This document shows, piece by piece, positions 1 to 4,975 of a stretch of DNA of 5,337 bases. This stretch comes from CALMEC01 sp964440285. GTDB taxonomy: Bacteria; Actinomycetota; Thermoleophilia; Miltoncostaeales; Miltoncostaeaceae. The first letter of the stretch is position 1. Each line of letters opens with the position of its first letter. Location of the stretch: the NCBI GenBank assembly GCA_964440285.1, contig CAYTRV010000155.1, forward strand, positions 1 through 5,337, read 5' to 3'. The notes under the pieces were generated by a model. That model ran no database searches, was not told the origin of the DNA, and saw nothing but the letters and a program-made list of their open reading frames with translations. Both the position numbers and the translations under genes were made by a program.

Positions 1-924
1 CGACCCCGCGGTCAGCGCGAGCGCCGTCAGCGCGTGGGGCGTCGGCGCCCAGTGCAACGCCTCCCCGGCGGCGACGGCGGGTGCGTCGTCGGCGGCGCTC
101 GGCCCGAACGCGATCAGCTCCGGAAGTGGGCCGGGCGGCAGCGGCGCCGATTCCGCCGCGGCCAACGACGCGTAGGCCTCGGCCGAGCGACGGACCGTCT
201 GCGCCGCGTTGTTGATCAGGATGTCGAGCGGCCCCCGGGCGGCAACCGCATCGGCGAGCGCCACGACCTGAGCGGGATTGCGCAGGTCGATGCCGACGAT
301 GCGCAGCCGGTGCAGCCAGTCGGCGCTGTCGGGCATCGCGGTGAACCGGCGGGCGGCGTCGTTCGGGAACCTCGTTGTGATGGTGGTGTGGGCGCCGTCG
401 CGCAGCAGGCGCAGCGCGATGTACATGCCGATCTTCGCGCGGCCTCCGGTCAGCAGCGCGCGCCGGCCGGTGAGATCGGTGCGTGCGTTGCGACGGGCGT
501 GGTTGATGGCGGCGCAGATCGGGCAGAGCTGGTGGTGGAACGCGTCGACCTCGTGGTAGCGGGCCTTGCAGACGTAGCAGGCACGGGCCCGGAGCAAGGT
601 GCCGGCCGTGGCGCCGTTCACGCTGGACACCAGCGGGATTCCCTGCGTCTCGTCGTCGATCCGCCCCGGCGCGCCGGTCGCGGTGGCCGCGGTCACCGCC
701 TCGTCGTTGGCGAGGATGGCATCGCGTCGCGCATGACGCCTGCGCAGCCTCACGGTCTTGTAGATCCGGCCGGTGGCACGCCGAACCGCGATGGCGTCGG
801 GATGCTCGGTCGGGAGCGCCTCCGCCTCGCCGAGGACGCGCAGGCAGACCTCGAGGTCCCCCGGGTCGATCCCGGCGGACGTACCGCTCGAGTCACTGTC
901 CCTCGTCACCGTCACCGGTTCCAT
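1..924 (-). CDS. SDR-family NAD(P)-dependent oxidoreductase with N-terminal zinc finger (3' end outside window)
   Basis: Minus-strand reading frame open from 978 to the left edge with no stop, so about 308 residues are visible and the C-terminus is missing. Counting from the ATG at 922-924, residues 1-110 form an Asp/Ala-rich then Arg-rich extension. C116-x2-C119 and C134-x2-C137 make a CX2C-X14-CX2C zinc site (nt 514-579). The Rossmann fold starts with TGGRAKIG at 159-166, a variant of the SDR TGxxxGxG loop; TTR after the second strand suggests NADP preference. GIDLRN (D213) and DILINNAAQ (N238-A241) are the adenine-binding and NNAG-type SDR motifs. The catalytic Ser and YxxxK would lie beyond the edge. 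The TGxRxKIG loop with an upstream CxxC pair recalls a group of actinobacterial and eukaryotic SDRs of unknown substrate (from memory). The GTG at 913-915 is an alternative start, since GAGGGG lies nine bases before it but abuts the ATG. Confidence 0.88.
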   Translation of the reverse strand, partial: MEPVTVTRDSDSSGTSAGIDPGDLEVCLRVLGEAEALPTEHPDAIAVRRATGRIYKTVRLRRRHARRDAILANDEAVTAATATGAPGRIDDETQGIPLVSSVNGATAGTLLRARACYVCKARYHEVDAFHHQLCPICAAINHARRNARTDLTGRRALLTGGRAKIGMYIALRLLRDGAHTTITTRFPNDAARRFTAMPDSADWLHRLRIVGIDLRNPAQVVALADAVAARGPLDILINNAAQTVRRSAEAYASLAAAESAPLPPGPLPELIAFGPSAADDAPAVAAGEALHWAPTPHALTALALTAGS

Positions 925-950
925 CCCCTCTGCCGGAAAATGCCCGCCGG

Positions 951-956
951 ACTCTA
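951..956 (-). promoter_or_regulatory. Probable -10 box for the SDR gene
   Basis: TAGAGT on the minus strand fits the actinobacterial TAnnnT -10 consensus. It puts the transcription start near 944, about 20-30 bases before the SDR start, with the GAGGGG ribosome-binding site between them. No convincing -35 hexamer is seen. Inferred from consensus and position only. Confidence 0.4.
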
Positions 957-1033
957 CGCAGCGGGGCCACCGAGCCACTCAGGCGGCCAGTCGGCCGCCG
1001 TCGGTGGGCAGACGGGGACGGCATGTTTCGGGC

Positions 1034-1039
1034 TACTCT
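1034..1039 (+). promoter_or_regulatory. Probable -10 box for the eight-cysteine protein gene
   Basis: TACTCT matches TAnnnT. Transcription would begin near 1046, leaving a leader of about 40 bases that carries GGGGAG just before the ATG at 1087. The box lies back-to-back with the minus-strand TAGAGT about 80 bases away, so this is a divergent promoter region. No clear -35 box. Confidence 0.4.
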
Positions 1040-1086
1040 CGTGAAGTGCCGCAGATGGTCGATAGTTCCTCCATGGGGAGTCGCAG

Positions 1087-1332
1087 ATGACGCGCCGGAC
1101 GGCGGAGCGGATCGAGATCGTCTGCCAGACGTGCGGGGTGATCGCCGAGCTTCACCGCTCGCGGAGCGCCCCGCGCCCGAGCTTCTGCGACTGCCCGCAA
1201 CCCGAGACGGTGCGGACAGCCACACGGCCGCGGCATTGCATCACCTGCTCGACGCGGCTCAACCGCTACAACCAGGGCTCCGAGTGCGGCCCCTGCCTGC
1301 ATGCCCGCACCCGCGGGTTCTACGGGATCTGA
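1087..1332 (+). CDS. 81-residue eight-cysteine (double zinc-site) protein, function unknown
   Basis: ATG at 1087 follows GGGGAG by six bases, a good ribosome-binding site; stop TGA at 1330-1332. The protein has eight cysteines in four pairs: C13-x2-C16, C34-x-C36, C51-x2-C54 and C67-x2-C70, consistent with two zinc-binding knuckles. The second half carries C-x2-C-x3-LNRYN-x-G-x2-C-x2-C. An 'L(S/N)RYN(P/Q)G..C..C' element occurs at the N-terminus of many actinobacterial DNA-binding or regulatory proteins (from memory of the family pattern). Here it stands alone, with no helix-turn-helix or catalytic domain and no signal peptide or membrane segment. A role in nucleic-acid or protein binding is inference. 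It is transcribed divergently from the zinc-finger SDR. Confidence 0.8.
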   Translation: MTRRTAERIEIVCQTCGVIAELHRSRSAPRPSFCDCPQPETVRTATRPRHCITCSTRLNRYNQGSECGPCLHARTRGFYGI

Positions 1333-1385
1333 CGGCGGCGCCCGGCCAGACCGCTGGGTCAATGTCACGTGCCTGACACCGTGGG

Positions 1386-1391
1386 TATCGT
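1386..1391 (+). promoter_or_regulatory. Probable -10 box of a leaderless transcript for the P-loop protein
   Basis: TATCGT (TAnnnT) ends six bases before the GTG at 1398, so transcription would start at the start codon itself. No Shine-Dalgarno sequence precedes the GTG, which fits leaderless translation. The best -35 candidate (TGTCAC around 1363) is weak. Confidence 0.45.
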
Positions 1392-1397
1392 CCACCC

Positions 1398-1919
1398 GTG
1401 ACCGCAGCGGATTCGATCCTCCTCACCGGGACCGTCGGGGTCGGCAAGACGACGGTGCTCATCGAGATCGGGGAGCTACTCGAGACGCGAGGCGAGCCCT
1501 ACGCCGTCCTCGACCTCGACTGGCTCGCGTGGCTCCGGCCCGCGCCCGACTCCGGCGCGACGGTGCGCAGCGTGCTCATCGAGAACTTGAGCCAGGTGGC
1601 GGCCACGTTCCGTGCCGCCGGCGTCCGGCGGATCGTCCTCGCGCGGATGGTCACCGAGGGGGCGGACATCGACGCGATCCGAGCGGGCCTGGGGACCGAG
1701 CGGCTCGTCGTCGTCCGGCTGGTCGCCGATGCGCAGGTTGTCGGTGAGCGACTCCGGACCCGCGACCGGGGCGCCCAGCTCGCCGCGCACCTCGACGAGG
1801 CGGAGACGCTCGACAGGGCCGCAGACGCTGCAGGGATCGGCGACCTGGTCGTTCGGACCGATGATGCCGATGCGGGTGTCGTGGCGCGGGCCGTCCTGCA
1901 GCACGCCGGCTGGGCGTAA
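1398..1919 (+). CDS. P-loop kinase-like / AAA-type ATP-binding protein, substrate unknown
   Basis: 173 residues, GTG start at 1398, stop TAA at 1917-1919. The N-terminus is beta strand ILLTG followed by Walker A G11-TVGVG-K17-T18-T19. LDLDWLAW at 38-45 ends the second strand and resembles the substrate-side acidic motif of small nucleotide and adenylylsulfate-type kinases. IVLARM (79-84) and LVVVRLVAD (103-111) are further core strands. GERLRTRDRG (116-125) has the arginines expected of a LID segment. Size and order fit a single-domain cytosolic kinase-fold phosphotransferase. The substrate cannot be assigned; similar actinobacterial proteins are usually labelled only as AAA family ATPase or adenylylsulfate-kinase-like. 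The GTG is favoured over other starts because it sits directly before the Walker A strand and downstream of a well-placed -10 box. It is followed after 41 bases by a disrupted VOC gene. Confidence 0.82.
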   Translation: MTAADSILLTGTVGVGKTTVLIEIGELLETRGEPYAVLDLDWLAWLRPAPDSGATVRSVLIENLSQVAATFRAAGVRRIVLARMVTEGADIDAIRAGLGTERLVVVRLVADAQVVGERLRTRDRGAQLAAHLDEAETLDRAADAAGIGDLVVRTDDADAGVVARAVLQHAGWA

Positions 1920-1960
1920 ACCTGCAAATCGGAACGGGACTGTCGTACGAAGACCTTCCA

Positions 1961-2324
1961 ATGACAACCATCCTTCCGGTGGACGCCGGCCGGGTACGCG
2001 ACTTCTACCGGGATTCCCTCGGGCTCGACTAACCTGGGAGCCAGCGAGGGGCAGGAGCGCTTCCGGCTGGGCGCCGGGGGCACCCTGGTGCTCATGCAGA
2101 AGCCCGCTGGACCGCGGGCCGAGCACACCGCAATGAGCTTCGAGGTTCACGACATCGGGGCGCACATCCGAGCCCTGCAGGCCCGCGGCGTCGTGTTCGA
2201 GGACTACGACCTCCCCGGGTTGCGGACCGTCGAGCACGTCAGCGTGCGGGGATCCAAACGCGCCGCATGGTTCAAGGACCTCGAGGGCAACATCCTCTGC
2301 CTGCACGAGGTCGTGGGCGGGTAA
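1961..2324 (+). pseudogene. VOC (glyoxalase/bleomycin-resistance fold) protein, disrupted by a +1 frame change
   Basis: ATG at 1961 begins a VOC N-terminus that reads MTTILPV and then RDFYRDSLGLD before an in-frame TAA at 2030-2032. Skipping the single T at 2030 lets the next frame continue from AAC at 2031 to the TAA at 2322-2324 with no gap in family similarity. That part includes ERFRLGAGGTLVLM, TAMSFEV, RGVVFEDYDLPG and AAWFKDLEGNILCLH, which are the second-half strands of a VOC protein. The joined product would be 120 residues, a normal single-subunit VOC length. Frame 2 of the body has no ATG or GTG before 2088, so a full-length product cannot arise without repair or frameshifting. GAAG lies nine bases before the ATG. 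A start at GTG 2088 would yield a 78-residue half-protein lacking the first beta-alpha unit. Either a recent pseudogene or a one-base sequence error. Confidence 0.8.
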
Positions 2325-2340
2325 CCGCGCCGGCGTCGGC

Positions 2341-2346
2341 TACCCT
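2341..2346 (+). promoter_or_regulatory. Probable -10 box of a leaderless transcript for the intact VOC gene
   Basis: TACCCT (TAnnnT) ends exactly six bases before the ATG at 2353, the same spacing as the TATCGT-GTG arrangement upstream of the P-loop gene. No Shine-Dalgarno sequence occurs between them, so a leaderless transcript is likely. No clear -35. Confidence 0.5.
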
Positions 2347-2352
2347 GACGCC

Positions 2353-2688
2353 ATGCTCAGGCTGATCGAGTTTCCCGCCGACGACCCCCAGCGCGCCCGC
2401 CGCTTCTGGAGCGAGCTCCTCGGCACTCCACTCGACGCGCGTACACCCGATCAGGGCCAGGGCTGGGAGGCGCAGGTCGGCGAGTCGACCTTCGGGCTGC
2501 ACCCGCGCGGCGTCGGCCCCGGCGACCGGTTCTCGCTCCCCTACTTCGGCGTCGCCCACCTGCCCGAGGCGCTGGAGCGCGTGACCGCCCTCGGCGGCGA
2601 GGTGATCCACCCCGGCGAGCATTGGGCGGTGTGCCGCGACTCCGAGGGCAGCCCGTTCGGCCTCGCCCAGGTCGTCGGCCCCGAGTAG
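2353..2688 (+). CDS. VOC family protein (glyoxalase-like fold), small intact copy
   Basis: 111 residues, ATG at 2353, stop TAG at 2686-2688. The first half has the VOC opening strand LRLIEFPADD (2-11) and helix ARRFWSELLG (15-24), then strands around 38-50 ending FGLHP. The second half has PYFGVAHLPEALERVTALGGEVI (about 63-85) and ends CRDSEGSPFGLAQVV (94-108), the family's D-x-EG-x-PFGL signature. One beta-alpha-beta-beta-beta pair is present, so it should dimerise to complete binding sites. Family members include glyoxalase, antibiotic-binding and dioxygenase proteins; nothing here fixes the ligand. E6, H50 and H69 are possible metal or ligand contacts, but I cannot align them with confidence. 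It lies 28 bases after the broken VOC gene and is clearly divergent from it, so it is not a recent duplicate. Confidence 0.85.
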   Translation: MLRLIEFPADDPQRARRFWSELLGTPLDARTPDQGQGWEAQVGESTFGLHPRGVGPGDRFSLPYFGVAHLPEALERVTALGGEVIHPGEHWAVCRDSEGSPFGLAQVVGPE

Positions 2689-2691
2689 CGC

Positions 2692-2732
2692 CGGGCGGCC
2701 CGTTGCCGGGATCGGCGTGCGGGGTCCGCCCG
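2692..2732 (+). terminator. Possible stem-loop after the intact VOC gene
   Basis: CGGGCGG at 2692-2698 pairs with CCGCCCG at 2726-2732, with a nested GCCG/CGGC stem (2705-2716) inside the loop. It begins three bases after the VOC stop codon. Only a short TTT follows, so this is not a classical rho-independent terminator; in GC-rich DNA such pairings arise easily. Confidence 0.25.
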
Positions 2733-2799
2733 ACCTGTTTCTGCGGCCTCTCGCGGTCTGTCATCCTCCCGAGTCGCAATCCGACCCGGACTTGGAGCC

Positions 2800-3627
2800 A
2801 TGAGCGAAACCATCGAACGAAACGCCACCCAGGGCGTCGCCGACAACTTCACCAGCACCGCCAAGGACTACGACGACGTCGTCCGTCACAACATCGACGG
2901 CGCCAGACGGCTCGTCATGTCGCTCCCCGTGGGCGACTACCGGCGGGTGCTTGACGTGGGGTGCGGCACCGGGTGGGCGGCGCTCGCGATGCTCGACCGG
3001 TTCCCCGGCGTAGAGCACGTCACCGGGGTCGACCCCGCGGAGGGCATGCTGGCGGTCTTCCGCGACAAGGTCGCCGAGCCGGCCGGCACCGAGGTGGAGC
3101 TGCGCGCCGAGGACGTCATGGCCATGACCGTGGAGCCGGAGAGCTACGACGCCGTCATCTCCTCGATGGCGATGCACTGGTTCCCCGACAAGCCCGGCGC
3201 GGCCGCGGCGATGGCCCGGGCGATCAAGCCGGGCGGGGTGATCGGCATCCTGTGTTCCGGTCGCGGCGGAGAGCAGGAGTTTCGCGACGTGCTGAGCCGG
3301 CTCGTTCCGCCGGCGCCGAAGGAGTGGGACGCCGCGTTCGACTTCGTGCAGCGTGACATCCCTGAGATGGAGCAGTACCTCACGCACGCCGGGCTCGAGC
3401 CGATCGACGTGTGGATGGAGCGTCGTCTGCGCCACACCTCCGCGGCGGCGTACCTCGACCGGATGAGGGTCGTCGCGAGTCACATCACGAGCGGCACCCT
3501 CGACGAGGTCGAGGTCGCCGAGCTCATGGAGCGCGTCACCGCGGGCACCGAGGCGGTGTCCGGGCCGCGCGGCTTCGAGTACACGTTCACCAAGCTCTAC
3601 GCCGTGGCGCGCAAACCGGAACGCTGA
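2800..3627 (+). CDS. Class I SAM-dependent methyltransferase
   Basis: 275 residues, ATG at 2800, stop TGA at 3625-3627. The Rossmann-like methyltransferase core is clear: motif I VLDVGCGTGWAA at 50-61 binds SAM; TGVDPAEGML at 75-84 holds the acidic D78 that contacts the ribose; AEDVMAM at 103-109 is the adenine-side motif; YDAVISSMAMHWFPD at 116-130 is motif IV; IKPGG at 142-146 is post-motif. The N-terminal 45 residues (with ADNFTSTAKDYDDVVRHN) form the helical cap typical of UbiE/BioC-like or small-molecule methyltransferases. After residue 155 the C-terminal region is variable and ends in YTFTKLYAVARKP. The acceptor substrate is not recognisable. No signal peptide or membrane segment, so cytosolic. 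GGAG lies only two bases before the ATG, so the ribosome-binding site is poor, but no better start fits the cap. It is separated from the VOC gene by 111 bases and probably has its own promoter, though no TAnnnT box is evident. Confidence 0.92.
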   Translation: MSETIERNATQGVADNFTSTAKDYDDVVRHNIDGARRLVMSLPVGDYRRVLDVGCGTGWAALAMLDRFPGVEHVTGVDPAEGMLAVFRDKVAEPAGTEVELRAEDVMAMTVEPESYDAVISSMAMHWFPDKPGAAAAMARAIKPGGVIGILCSGRGGEQEFRDVLSRLVPPAPKEWDAAFDFVQRDIPEMEQYLTHAGLEPIDVWMERRLRHTSAAAYLDRMRVVASHITSGTLDEVEVAELMERVTAGTEAVSGPRGFEYTFTKLYAVARKPER

Positions 3628-3685
3628 CTGCTTCGCGAGGCCCGCGGCGGCGGCGGGGCGTAACGGATTCGTAAGGCGCGCGACC

Positions 3686-3691
3686 TACTCT
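3686..3691 (+). promoter_or_regulatory. Probable -10 box for the DoxX gene
   Basis: TACTCT is identical to the box upstream of the eight-cysteine gene. Transcription would start near 3698, giving a leader of about 28 bases with GGAG at 3714-3717. No obvious -35 hexamer. Confidence 0.4.
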
Positions 3692-3725
3692 TCAGGACGT
3701 ACCGCCTCGCACTGGAGATCGCACC

Positions 3726-4172
3726 GTGACGCGCCGCCAGCTCGCACCGCTCTTCGCCACCCGGCCGATGACCGCGCCGCTCCTGCTGCGCCTGGCCGCC
3801 GGTGTGGTGTTCGTCGCGTTCTCGACCGGCAAGTTCCGGCGCTACGACGCCGAAGTCGAGGCGTTCGACCGCTACGGCATCCCGTTCCCCGAGGTCACGA
3901 CCTACCTCGTCGGCGTGCTCGAGTTGGTGGGCGGGCTGTTCCTCATCGCGGGGCTGCTGACGCGCCCCGTGGCGCTGGCCCTGGCGGGCGACATGATCGG
4001 CGCGATCGCAACCGCGGGGCGGATCGACGGCGGCCTCGTGCACCTCGGCCTCGCGCCGGCGCTGCTCCTCACGATGCTGGTGCTGCTTCGGACCGGCGCC
4101 GGGTCACGATCGCTCGACATGCGCCTGCATGAGTCGCTGATCGGCGTGCACGCGAGGTCGCGCGTCGCCTGA
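3726..4172 (+). CDS. DoxX family integral membrane protein
   Basis: 148 residues from GTG at 3726, with GGAG at 3714-3717 eight bases upstream, which fixes this start; stop TGA at 4170-4172. Four hydrophobic segments are visible: about 17-34 (PLLLRLAAGVVFVAF), 58-77 (TTYLVGVLELVGGLFLIAGL), 81-97 (PVALALAGDMIGAIATA) and 103-121 (GLVHLGLAPALLLTMLVLL). The first ends in a STGKFRRY turn, and ELVGG (65-69) followed by LLTRPVALAL is the usual DoxX helix 2-3 region. The protein should sit in the cytoplasmic membrane. DoxX-like proteins are linked to redox or sulfur metabolism and oxidative stress in some bacteria, but most, including this one, have no proven role. The charged tail after 122 should be cytosolic. 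Its stop lies 14 bases from the stop of the converging VOC remnant. Confidence 0.88.
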   Translation: MTRRQLAPLFATRPMTAPLLLRLAAGVVFVAFSTGKFRRYDAEVEAFDRYGIPFPEVTTYLVGVLELVGGLFLIAGLLTRPVALALAGDMIGAIATAGRIDGGLVHLGLAPALLLTMLVLLRTGAGSRSLDMRLHESLIGVHARSRVA

Positions 4173-4186
4173 TCCGCGCCGGCCGC

Positions 4187-4527
4187 CTACTCGGGCGGGT
4201 GCAGCGAGATGTTGCCGTCGTCATCGATCGGGAAGCCGGGGTTGTGGGCGACCTCCCACGGATGGCCGTCGGGGTCGATGAACACCCCGGAGTAGCCGCC
4301 GTAGAACGTGGCCCCCGGCTCCCGTCCGATCACGGCGCCGGCGTCGCGCGCCTGGTCGATGACCCGATCGACCTCCTCGGGTGATCGCACGTTGTGGGCG
4401 AGCGTGACCCCGCCCCACCCGCCGCCGTCGGTCACCGCGCTGTCGGCCGCAAGCTTGTCGCGACCCACAGCGAGAAGACCAGGCACCCGGCCTGGAAGAA
4501 CGCGACATCGTCCAGGGGGAGGTCTAC
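4187..4527 (-). pseudogene. VOC family (glyoxalase-like) remnant: 5' truncated and frameshifted
   Basis: The minus strand ending with TAG at 4187-4189 encodes a VOC C-terminal half: RDKLAADSAVTDGGGWGG, TLAHNVRSPEEVDRVIDQA, GATFYGGYSGVFIDPDGH and PWEVAHNPGFPIDDDG. The preceding strand, LPLDDVAFFQAG then LVFSLW, lies in another frame (about 4527-4465). Joining SLW to GRDKLAADS needs one extra base in the G run at 4463-4467, so a one-base deletion separates the halves. Upstream of about 4527 no frame shows the expected first VOC strand and FY..LGW helix; the DNA instead belongs to the 78-residue gene. From the family's usual length about 35-40 N-terminal residues are gone. The open frame 4187-4486 from GTG could still give a 99-residue fragment, but it lacks half a domain. 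I call it a pseudogene; a sequencing error could explain the frame change but not the missing 5' end. Confidence 0.78.
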
Positions 4528-4760
4528 GCAGCCTGGAGCAACCGTCCGGCGAACTCGTCGAGCGGCTCCTGGCGCCCGGAGACGTTCCACAACACCTCGC
4601 ACAGGGTCTCGTAGCGGAGCCGGTCGGCCTCGCGCTGAGCCTTCGTCTTCTTCTTGGCGCGGCCGTTTCTCAACGGAACCGCCTCGGCCAGCACCTCGGC
4701 ACGGACGCCGGCCAGCATCCAGTGCACCGTGTCCATGGGGTCGTACATCGCCTGACTCAT
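4524..4760 (-). CDS. 78-residue conserved-looking hypothetical protein
   Basis: ATG at 4758-4760 is preceded by GGAGG five bases upstream, a strong ribosome-binding site, so it is preferred over the in-frame GTG at 4770-4772. Stop TAG at 4524-4526. The N-terminus, MSQAMYDPMDTVHWMLAGVRAE, is followed by a very basic stretch with RAKKKTKAQREADR (about 34-47), then YETLCEVLWNVSGRQEPLDEFAGRLLQAA. It is predicted to be mostly helical and soluble; no signal peptide, transmembrane segment or known motif is seen. Codon third positions are strongly G/C, as expected for a real gene here. The lysine cluster might suggest nucleic-acid binding, which is speculation. Its last codons abut the truncated VOC remnant, so the native C-terminus may have been altered. 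I do not recognise the family. Confidence 0.65.
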   Translation of the reverse strand: MSQAMYDPMDTVHWMLAGVRAEVLAEAVPLRNGRAKKKTKAQREADRLRYETLCEVLWNVSGRQEPLDEFAGRLLQAA

Positions 4761-4805
4761 CGGAGCCTCCACTCCTCGCGGGATCCCAGTTCACCACCCA
4801 ATCCG

Positions 4806-4811
4806 ACGATA
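4806..4811 (-). promoter_or_regulatory. Probable -10 box for the 78-residue protein gene
   Basis: Minus-strand TATCGT, the same hexamer as upstream of the P-loop gene. It would start transcription near 4799 with a leader of about 40 bases that contains GGAGG. No clear -35 box. Inferred from consensus and position. Confidence 0.35.
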
Positions 4812-4963
4812 GAGCGTCACCCGGCTCGGACGGTGTGGCCATCCGGCGAGTGTTGCCGTACGAGACGTTCGACAGGCGGCCCAACGCCCGGGGAGCGCGA
4901 CGGCGACACGGTGGGAAGGCACCACCCCCCGACGCGCTCACGCCGAGCGCCCCTCGAAGCGGA

Positions 4964-4973
4964 GCGGGCCCGC
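4964..4973. repeat. Short GC palindrome after the Nudix gene stop
   Basis: GCGGGCCCGC is a perfect 10-base palindrome beginning three bases beyond the Nudix/winged-helix stop codon. No T-run follows on the minus strand. Possibly part of a terminator or chance in GC-rich DNA. Confidence 0.2.
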
Positions 4974-4975
4974 GT

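Noticed and set aside
34..1044. Long plus-strand open frame (336 codons), Arg/Gly-rich
   Set aside because: It lies opposite the SDR gene, whose minus-strand frame carries clear family motifs; the plus-strand product is low-complexity and has no domain.
1941..1952. Recurrent TGTCGTACGAA / TTGCCGTACGAGA similarity (also near 4845-4857) as a possible shared operator
   Set aside because: Only CGTACGA is shared, too short to distinguish from chance without a genome-wide search.
2024..2036. Programmed +1 frameshift producing a full VOC protein
   Set aside because: The site CTC GAC TAA has no known slippery pattern or stimulatory structure that I can see, and VOC proteins are not known to use frameshifting; mutation or error is simpler.
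1476..2306. Long minus-strand open frame opposite the P-loop and VOC genes
   Set aside because: Antisense to Walker A and VOC motifs on the plus strand; the translation has no recognisable domain and is an artefact of high GC.
2692..2732. Strong rho-independent terminator
   Set aside because: The stem has a long loop and only TTT after it; kept only as a low-confidence stem-loop.
2761..3483. Minus-strand open frame opposite the methyltransferase
   Set aside because: The plus strand carries all methyltransferase motifs; the antisense product is His/Arg-rich noise.
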